A stretch of DNA of 64,000 bases from Mycolicibacterium chubuense NBB4 (GTDB taxonomy: Bacteria; Actinomycetota; Actinomycetes; Mycobacteriales; Mycobacteriaceae): contig NC_018023.1 in assembly GCF_000266905.1 (NCBI RefSeq), positions 62,001 through 126,000 of the forward strand. Reading direction: 5' to 3'. This document shows positions 57,898 through 64,000 of this stretch, one piece after another (positions within the stretch are counted from its first letter, which is position 1; the number at the start of each line of letters is the position of its first letter). Position numbers and translations under genes: made by a program. The notes under the pieces are model-generated. The model had not been told where the DNA came from. It did no database searches and was given only the letters and a program-made list of their open reading frames with translations.

Positions 57898-58737
57898 TTA
57901 CCGAGGTAGAACGGCCTTGGCCGCGTCACGGATACGGGCAACGGCGTCATGGCGGATCCCCACTTGCTCGCCGATCTGGCGCAGCGGCAACGGTGGCTGA
58001 TGGTCATGAAGGTGACGCAAGACCGCGGCAATGGTCTGAGTGGGATACGACATCATCGATCCGCGTTCGTGGATCGCCGCAGCCACCGCATCCCATCGGT
58101 CGAGGCGCTCGGCGGCCAGCGCCAGGGCACTATTCTGCAATTGAGCCTGCTCGTCGGGTTTCTCGTACGGCGTGAAGCGCCACAGGATCGACAATGCGTG
58201 CGTTGCACCAACAAGGGCGACGGGAGGCACGCAGGCGATGGCGGCCGCGAACCACGGGCCCAACGGCGGCGTAGGCACTGCGGGATTGGGGATCATGGCG
58301 TGCACTGCGTTGCCGCTGACACTCACGCATGCCCCAACGGTCAGAAGAGTCCAGAAGTAGCGCCGGGCGCTGCGCTGCTCCGGGTAGGCCGAGAATGCCA
58401 CCAGCGCCATCGTCGCGAGAATGATGGCGCCATCGACGATCACCGGCCAGAGCCACGCCAAGTAGCCGGGCCACGCTGTACGTGCGGCGAGGTCGCGTAG
58501 CGAAGAGAATGACAAGACGAAGCTGGACGCACCAATCACCACCGTGATCGCGACGGCGGTGCTCCGGGTGAGGCGCACCAGTGAGAGTCGTGCAGACTGC
58601 TGCTCGCGCCTGTCGGCGGGGCTCAGGCCACGCCGTTCATCGGCTGCGCCGGATGCGGTTTCTGATCCCACTTCCTGAAGTCCGCCCTGAGCCGGCGTAC
58701 TGTCCAGGCTCGCGGGCGTGTCCATCACCGCGGTCAT
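57898..58737 (-). CDS. DUF2637 membrane protein (279 aa)
   Basis: The layout is that of DUF2637 proteins common on actinobacterial plasmids: a polar N-terminus of about 50 residues, four membrane segments (AVAITVVIGASSFVLSFSSL; WLWPVIVDGAIILATMALVA; a segment with VGACVSVSGNAVHAM; and AAAIACVPPVALVGATHALS) with the signature PVIVDGAI, then a cytosolic C-terminus holding an HTH-like part (PLRQIGEQVGIRHDAVARIR). The ATG at 58737 has GGAGAAG upstream. These proteins are found beside transfer and spread genes but have no proven role. Confidence 0.85.
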   Translation of the reverse strand: MTAVMDTPASLDSTPAQGGLQEVGSETASGAADERRGLSPADRREQQSARLSLVRLTRSTAVAITVVIGASSFVLSFSSLRDLAARTAWPGYLAWLWPVIVDGAIILATMALVAFSAYPEQRSARRYFWTLLTVGACVSVSGNAVHAMIPNPAVPTPPLGPWFAAAIACVPPVALVGATHALSILWRFTPYEKPDEQAQLQNSALALAAERLDRWDAVAAAIHERGSMMSYPTQTIAAVLRHLHDHQPPLPLRQIGEQVGIRHDAVARIRDAAKAVLPR

Positions 58738-60670
58738 ATGCACTTCTCCATCCGGTCGGGGTGCAGCCGATCAACGTGGCACCGCCGAGGGCCGAAGGGC
58801 GTCGCCGCGCTCTCCCCGGCATGGTGTGCCGGTGCGGAGCTCCTCTCCCCCTCTAGGCACCTACGAAAGACTCCCCGATCGAGCCCCGCCCCGTCCACCA
58901 GCAGCGGCATATTCGGGCGGATCTTCGTGTCCCCTTACACCCATATGGGAGCTTGGGCGCCTAAGTCGCGCTAGTCACCAATGCAGCCGGGCCCGGGATA
59001 ACCCATAGGGGCCGTTTCCGACGGCTGTCCGTTCTCATCGGAATCTGGGGGCACATCGGCGCCATGCGTAGTGAATTGCGCCGAACAGTCAGGAAATGAG
59101 CGCTCTGACAGTCGCGGTCGGGGGCACTTCGAGACGGAGGAGGCCGGTTCACATGGTGCGCACCTGCACTGATGGTCAATCGGCCCCGATGTGTCAGATC
59201 AAGTGAGAAACCCTGCAGTGGTGCCCCCAGCTGCGAGATTGTCCCAGACGCCATAAGAACGGACAGCATGATCCTGATCGTGCTGCGGACGGTAGCGGCC
59301 AGATTCGTCACAGTGACGGATAAGCGACCCCATGGCCCTCAATCGAGGACAGCCACTTATCTCTCCCTTTCACGCCAGCCAAGCAGAACCCACGGACAGG
59401 CGCTGTCGTAGGGTCCGGGCAACGCCTCTGGCGAGAATGCTCGGCAACCACGAGAGGCGTCTACCGCATGATCGAACGGGCGCCACCCGCTCAGAGGATG
59501 CGCCCGCCCGATGCCCCGCTGTGTCCCACATACTTCAAAGAGCATGGCAAATCGGTGACCGCGGTGTGCAGGATCCGCCACAGCTGTGTCGAACCCAACC
59601 GGTACGCTGACTCCTCCTATGTGAGCGTCGCGATCGTGGCGCTGGCCCCCACCTCGGACACCGAGTCCACCTTCGGTCTCTGCAGCAATACAACGGCACC
59701 GTGCAAGTCGGGCCTCTGCGACATGCTCGCGCCAGTTCTGATCCACTGACGCGCGGACGTCGGACGACGCCCCGAGAAGGCACCCATGGCTGTGCGGCGG
59801 ACGAGTCGCGAATGACGCCCAGAGTGGACGACACCGATCCTGTGCCGTGCCTCGGCAGATAGGCCCTGACCCAGGGAATAGCCCACCACTCCCCCCGCGC
59901 TCACGGTACAACCGCGGGCCGACCTCCAGCGCAGCGCCAAGACCGGCGCCCGCCTAAGAACCCAGCAAACGTTCCGCGGCAACTGTTACGGCGCCTTCCT
60001 GGGAACCCAGGCGGCGGTCTCGAGGCCACGCAGAAACGGTCGACACGAGGACCCCAACGTCACCAGGCACCAGGCACCAGGCACGCTCAAGAGTGACAGG
60101 TGCAACGATCGGCTGACGCGGTGTCGGAGGCTCCGTCCTCGAGCTAAGCGCAGTCGGCCCTCTTGGAGCCAAGGATGGCGACCGGTGAGACCGGGGTCGC
60201 CTCCGCCGGTACACGCTGAAGCCGCCGTCACGAGGGTAGGCCACGCCGAGGCGTGGCATCCAGTGCCTAACTTCGCGGCCGGTTATCTGCTTTGCCGCCA
60301 GTCGGTTAGCTATCGTGGATCGACCGAACCCAGGCTTCGTGGTGTCGTCGGTGGCTTGACAGACATCGGTCTGGGGCTTCCGTTTCAAGCGTGCAAAGGT
60401 GTTCGGGCAGCTGACCACCCCCGAATGCCTCATCGCCCAGATGGACGTCACGCGACCGCGTCCGTCGGCGGGGGTTGGCGGCAACAGAGTCGGCTAGGTC
60501 GGGAGATTGTCGTCACCACTGCGCGCATCTCCACGGTCCGCTTCGCGCTTGCTTCCGGTTGGTACGGCGAATTAGCCTGCAGATTGTTCACGGCCATCGA
60601 CGCGCTGGCTTGAGTTAATCGGAGTCCCCACAAGTGTGTAGCGACAACCCGTTCCCGGTCGGATTTCATG
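58738..60670. other. gene-poor region before parAB
   Basis: About 1.9 kb without a convincing gene. Frames longer than 80 codons exist on both strands, but their composition is rich in Arg, Ser and Cys with no ribosome-binding sequences or recognisable domains. Visible elements are a CGTCAC-A-GTGACG palindrome (59306-59318) and a short tandem repeat (60061-60084). It may contain the origin of replication, decayed genes or untranslated RNA. Confidence 0.5.
60061..60084 (+). repeat. 7-base tandem repeat
   Basis: CACCAGG is repeated three times in tandem, then CAC. It is short and could be chance, though tandem repeats of this kind occur in plasmid origins. Confidence 0.4.
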
Positions 60671-60694
60671 GCCAGTTTTCCGCGGAAAACTGGC
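60671..60694. promoter_or_regulatory. parS-like palindrome, site 1
   Basis: A perfect 24-base palindrome with core GTTTTCCGCGGAAAAC and flanks GCCA/TGGC. Confidence 0.75.
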
Positions 60695-60739
60695 ATGCTG
60701 GTCGAGGGTTATCCGTCGAAAGCTTCACTAGACGGCCCC

Positions 60740-60757
60740 GGTTTTCCGCGGAAAACC
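60740..60757. promoter_or_regulatory. parS-like palindrome, site 2
   Basis: A perfect 18-base palindrome, GGTTTTCCGCGGAAAACC, 69 bases after site 1. Confidence 0.72.
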
Positions 60758-60998
60758 CGGGTCGGCGCCTAGTATTTAGGCAGTTCATAGCATATACGTA
60801 GGAACACTAACGGAATCTGCCAAGTGTGGCCTGGGGCAGTCCGACGTAGCCCGCGCGAGATGGGAGCGAGCTGGCTGGGATCTACCCCTAAACCCTTCTC
60901 CCCGGCTTGGGCTTGTTCAACATCCGCCGAAGCTTGCTGCCGCCGGTGACCCCTTAGTCTTCGCGGAAACAGGCGGCGGTTCGACCTCTACGATGAGG

Positions 60999-61030
60999 CT
61001 CGGCCAGTTTTCCGCGGAAAACTGGCCGAG
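60999..61030. promoter_or_regulatory. parS-like palindrome, site 3 (longest)
   Basis: A perfect 32-base palindrome with the same core, 118 bases before the parA ATG. Its place in the parA leader suggests ParB or ParA autoregulation. Confidence 0.77.
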
Positions 61031-61148
61031 GTGTAACGCCATGTTCAGCGTGTCGAAATGCTGGGGGCGATCACTGCGCCGTACGCTTTGGGTGATCGCT
61101 TCAACCAGGCCGCCGCCGCGGCCGCATAACGCAAAGGCCCCCGCTCCG

Positions 61149-61865
61149 ATGAGTAAAGTCATCCTTGTCTTGAATCAGAAAGGTGGCGTCGGGAAGAGCA
61201 CCGCCACCGTAAACCTCGCCGCCGTGCGTGCCCAACAGCTCATCGAGGGGCACGATCCCGATGCCCTCTCCCCCGTTGCGGCGGTCTCCATCGACCCGCA
61301 GGGGTCGGCCAAATGGTGGGCCAATCAAGTCGAGTCGTTGCCCTTCCATCTCATCCAGGCCCACGACGATCCACTCGAGTGGCTCGCCCAATTGAACAAT
61401 CTTCCCGGCATCGCCGAGGTCTACGTGGACACCGCGGGCTGGTTCGATCTGGACCCCGACGGCGTCGGGGACGGTCTAGGTGACGGGTATTCAGCTGAGG
61501 CTCTGCGCACCGTTCTCGGCGTCACCGACGAAGCACTCGTTCCTATGCTCAACGAGCCGCTGTGCTTTGACCCCACCGCACGCACCATCCGCAAACTGCT
61601 TGAACCGCGCAACATCCCCTACCGGGTGTTCATCAACAACTGGGATCCACGCGAAGGCGACTACTGGCTGGAGCAAACCAAGAATTTCGTGCGTGGCCAG
61701 GGCTGGCCTTTGGCGCAGACGGTCGTCCGGCGCTACAAGGTCCACACCAACGCGTCCAACGAAGGAGTTGTCGTGACCCAGTACAAGAAGTCGGGATCTG
61801 CCATCAATGCAGCAGCCGACTTCTATAACCTCGCCGACGAACTCAGTGCAGTGGGTGTGCAGTAG
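61149..61865 (+). CDS. parA: ParA partition ATPase (238 aa)
   Basis: A deviant-Walker ATPase that moves plasmid copies. Walker A is VILVLNQKGGVGKSTATVNL (residues 4-23), switch region AVSIDPQGSAKWWA and EVYVDTAGW follow, and the late motif has VFINNWDPRE. The short form (238 residues, no N-terminal HTH) is of type Ib; such ParAs do not repress their own promoter and ParB or another protein does so. The ATG at 61149 starts the fold; the earlier frame through the palindrome is not coding. The stop overlaps the parB GTG by one base. Confidence 0.92.
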   Translation: MSKVILVLNQKGGVGKSTATVNLAAVRAQQLIEGHDPDALSPVAAVSIDPQGSAKWWANQVESLPFHLIQAHDDPLEWLAQLNNLPGIAEVYVDTAGWFDLDPDGVGDGLGDGYSAEALRTVLGVTDEALVPMLNEPLCFDPTARTIRKLLEPRNIPYRVFINNWDPREGDYWLEQTKNFVRGQGWPLAQTVVRRYKVHTNASNEGVVVTQYKKSGSAINAAADFYNLADELSAVGVQ

Positions 61866-62758
61866 TGGCGCGCGGCGGAGTGAAGACGTTCGAGGGACTC
61901 GTCCAAGCCGTTGGCGACAATTCGTCAGTTGACGGAACGAGCCACGGGTCCGTTGTAGTCCCGCGTGCTGGGCTGTCTCGGACCGTGCCGCTCAAAGACC
62001 TCGTCGGTAACCCCTTCAATCCGCGGGACTCTCTCGGCGATCTCGACGACCTTGCCTCGATCGTGGAGTTCCAGCTTCAGCCTGTGGTGGCGGTGACGCG
62101 GTCTGCGTTCCAGGCGCTCCACCCGGATGTCCGCATCGCCGGCCGTTGGGTCGTCGTGCTGGGCAACCGACGCTTGGCCGCCGCGCACAAGTTCGGCCGC
62201 ACCGACTTGGATATCGTCGTTAAAGACGAGCTCGCCAAGGATCGCGCCACACTGCTGACGGCTATCATCGCCGAAAACGTCGACCGGGCCGGCTTCGATG
62301 TGATCGAAGAGGCTAAGGCGGTCGAGAATCTGGTCGCCGAGTACGGAAGCGCTGACGCCGCGGCAGATCATCTCCGAAAGAGTAAGACGTGGATCTCGCA
62401 CCGCCGCGCGCTGCTCAAGCTTGCCCCGGAACTTCAGGAGGCGACCCGCAGGGGGGAGCTGGCCATCCGCGAGGCCCGATCCCTGGCACGCGTGCCGTTA
62501 GAACAGCAGGTGACTCGGTGGACCGCCGCGGCCCGTAAGAATGACGGTCCCGCCGCCGATCCGGCGCAGGACGCGGGAGAGGGGAGCGGCGCATCCCCGG
62601 CCGAGCGTGAGCACAGTGCGGCGACGCTGCGGGCGGTGACTCGTGCCATTCGTAAGTTCGACACGGAACCGTACGCGCTGGCCATTGCATTACGTGACCA
62701 GCTCGGCGACACCGGAGCGAAGATGTTGGCCAGCCACCTTCGCAAGCTCGTGAAATAG
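61865..62758 (+). CDS. parB: ParB partition protein (297 aa)
   Basis: A centromere-binding ParB. The N-terminal CTPase-type domain has VPLKDLVGNPFNPRDSLGDL, a short VVAVTRSAFQAL segment, then RWVVVLGNRRLAAAHKFGRT with the GxRR-like box. The next part RATLLTAIIAENVDRAGFDV leads to the HTH GSADAAADHLRKSKTWISHR. A linker and C-terminal helical dimer domain (AIRKFDTEPYALAIALRDQL) close it. It starts with GTG overlapping the parA stop. The palindromes at 60671-61030 and 62819-62872 are its probable sites. Confidence 0.92.
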   Translation: MARGGVKTFEGLVQAVGDNSSVDGTSHGSVVVPRAGLSRTVPLKDLVGNPFNPRDSLGDLDDLASIVEFQLQPVVAVTRSAFQALHPDVRIAGRWVVVLGNRRLAAAHKFGRTDLDIVVKDELAKDRATLLTAIIAENVDRAGFDVIEEAKAVENLVAEYGSADAAADHLRKSKTWISHRRALLKLAPELQEATRRGELAIREARSLARVPLEQQVTRWTAAARKNDGPAADPAQDAGEGSGASPAEREHSAATLRAVTRAIRKFDTEPYALAIALRDQLGDTGAKMLASHLRKLVK

Positions 62759-62818
62759 TTCCCTAGCTGGCCGGGCGCGGGCCCATTCTTGCCTCATTCG
62801 AAGCATTTTATGGACGCC

Positions 62819-62836
62819 CGTTTTCTGCGGAAAACG
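62819..62836. promoter_or_regulatory. parS-like palindrome, site 4 (one mismatch)
   Basis: CGTTTTCTGCGGAAAACG, one base from a perfect palindrome, 61 bases after parB. Confidence 0.65.
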
Positions 62837-62844
62837 ATCCTTGT

Positions 62845-62872
62845 CAGCCAGTTTTCCGCGGAAAACTGGCTG
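62845..62872. promoter_or_regulatory. parS-like palindrome, site 5
   Basis: A perfect 28-base palindrome with the GTTTTCCGCGGAAAAC core, eight bases after site 4. Confidence 0.75.
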
Positions 62873-63264
62873 CTACTAGCTGATTGTGTAAGATACTGAC
62901 GTCCATGTCGCACCTTAATTGAGTTGAGGCGCAACCGTTTTGAGATTGATGGACTGACCCGGGATCCAAGTCGCCGCTCCACGGCGGGGGTACGGGTCCG
63001 GTGCCGTCCCCGTCCCGCACGGCCCGAGGCGTTGCCACTGGCGGGCCGCCGTGGTGTGGGCGGCGTCGAGCAGTCCGCGTCCATGGCCGCGGGGACCTCC
63101 TCGGCGAGTTTGGTGTCCGCAGCACCAAAGCTGACGTTCGCCGGGTGGCGATCGCCATCGCTTTCATTCGTCTGGTGTCCGAAGGCAAGTGCGTCTCAAT
63201 CTAGGCTCCCGGTGGGCGCCGACAGGGATTCTGCGGGTGGGTCGCGTGGACGGTGCGGGCGAAC

Positions 63265-64000
63265 TTATCCCGCGACGGCGTCGTCGCCTGCACTGCGTGC
63301 ATATGTGGGCGTTCCGACGGTGGGGGAGAGGGCGGCGAATGCGGTGCGCAGCACGTCGGCGTCCGCGAGTACGGCGTGCACGCGATACGGCCGCTGGCGC
63401 AACCCGTGATCCTGTGCTTGCGCGAGTTTTTCCGGGGTCTGTGGGTAGAGGGCCAGCACCGCAGGTGCGGTGCGCAGTTCAGCCACCGCAAGTCCGAGTT
63501 CGGCCATGAACGCGCGCGGAGATACATCACCCGCGATATCCGCGCCGACCTGGTCAATCCATTCCCGCTCGTCGTCGGCGAGCCGATAGCGGTCGGCTTC
63601 GGCGACAAGCGCGTTCACCACCGACTTAAGCGCCTCGTGATTGGCTGACCACCACCGCTCTTCCAGTGGACGGCAGAGCCGGGCGGACTGTTCGGATTGC
63701 CGCATTGCCCGGGTGAGTTTCTCGTCGGGGCGGCTGTAGCGCAGCAGGGCCGTGAGCCGGTCGATCCGATCAATTACACCCTGCTTGCCGGTACCGATCT
63801 GTGCGCCGATTTGCGAGAGAAACAGACCGCGATCGCGCGCGGCCGTCAGGAAGTGCAGTTCGCGGCGTCGGTCCTCCCACCACAGCCAGTTATTTAGCGT
63901 GAGGGCGTCGCAGACGTCGGCTTGCAACACCCAGAGGGGAATGTCGGGGCCGCTGTATTTCTGCAGGTAATCAAGCACTTCACGCGGATCCGAATCGGCT
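63265..64000 (-). CDS. partial hypothetical protein cut by the window edge
   Basis: The frame stays open to base 64000, and the codons before the GTG at 63978 read DSDPREVLDYLQKYSG, which looks like real protein, so the true start is outside the window. The visible 245 residues contain RGLFLSQIGAQIGTGKQGVI, a helix-turn-helix-like stretch, and helical segments such as EALKSVVNALVAEADRYRL and SPRAFMAELGLAVAELRTAP. No family recognised. It converges with parB. Confidence 0.7.
   Translation of the reverse strand, partial: ADSDPREVLDYLQKYSGPDIPLWVLQADVCDALTLNNWLWWEDRRRELHFLTAARDRGLFLSQIGAQIGTGKQGVIDRIDRLTALLRYSRPDEKLTRAMRQSEQSARLCRPLEERWWSANHEALKSVVNALVAEADRYRLADDEREWIDQVGADIAGDVSPRAFMAELGLAVAELRTAPAVLALYPQTPEKLAQAQDHGLRQRPYRVHAVLADADVLRTAFAALSPTVGTPTYARSAGDDAVAG

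Larger units (their letters stand above)
62759..63264. other. intergenic region downstream of parB
   Basis: About 500 bases, with two parS-like palindromes at its left end. Frames here are shadows or short. No terminator hairpin other than the palindromes is visible. Confidence 0.45.

Noticed and set aside
59357..59911. Open frames on both strands in the gene-poor region, including 59468-59749 and 60185-60613
   Set aside because: No ribosome-binding sequence, poor amino-acid composition and no recognisable fold, so they are not called as genes.
60917..61162. Frames reading SAENWP through the palindromes near parA
   Set aside because: The peptide appears on both strands only because the DNA is a palindrome; these are centromere-like sites, not coding.
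1..64000. CRISPR arrays, tRNA and rRNA genes
   Set aside because: No regularly spaced repeats of CRISPR size and no tRNA- or rRNA-like sequence was seen on either strand.

Overview
The window reads as about 64 kb of a large mycobacterial plasmid. It is GC-rich with mycobacterial codon use, has no rRNA, tRNA or housekeeping genes, and carries a complete type VII (ESX) secretion locus with PE, PPE, Esx and EspG genes, which is diagnostic of Mycobacterium sensu lato. It also has a TrwC/TraI-type (MOBF) relaxase, a TraG/VirD4-type coupling protein, a VirB4/VirB6-type type IV system, a ParA/ParB pair with centromere-like palindromes, and a likely replication initiator. This fits the known class of conjugative mycobacterial plasmids that use both type IV and type VII secretion (the pRAW type). 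No subtype is assigned here.

Layout. 1-5700: left accessory region with unknown small genes, an XRE regulator, a large ParB-like protein, an NrdH-type glutaredoxin, an HNH endonuclease and a basic helical protein next to the relaxase. A 16-bp motif recurs four times in front of three of these genes. 5700-16050: DNA-processing block on the + strand, with a 1,946-aa relaxase-helicase and a coupling protein split by an IS256-family element, followed by a convergent Ser/Thr kinase. 16390-17613: an IS110-family transposase. 17890-27660 (minus strand): one tightly packed operon of type IV genes (VirB4, VirB6/TrbL-like, TcpC-like, small membrane proteins) ending in eccA of the ESX system. 27759-29767 (plus strand): an XRE-like regulator, a membrane protein and a HigBA-like toxin-antitoxin pair.

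29888-54835 (minus strand): the ESX locus. In transcription order it has ESX-1-like accessory genes (DUF4226-like, EspC-like, YbaB-like, EspB-like, EspL-like, small membrane proteins, EspK-like), then eccB, eccC, an XRE regulator, PE, PPE, esxB, esxA, espG, espI, eccD, mycP and eccE. Most junctions overlap or nearly touch, so large transcripts with translational coupling are likely. 55300-58740: a tandem ribbon-helix-helix-like protein, the presumed replication initiator, a small ribbon-helix-helix-like protein, a winged-helix regulator with a striking operator, and a DUF2637 membrane protein. 58740-60670 is gene-poor. 60670-62870: parAB flanked by five GTTTTCCGCGGAAAAC-type palindromes. A gene cut by the right edge closes the window.

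How the parts may work together: relaxase plus coupling protein process and deliver plasmid DNA; the type IV operon supplies the inner-membrane engine; the ESX machine, with eccA embedded in the type IV operon, is expected to act in the envelope of donor or recipient. The coupling protein copy here is broken by the IS, so transfer from this exact sequence may be impaired. All functions are inferred from sequence alone; family names come from motifs read by eye, not from database searches.
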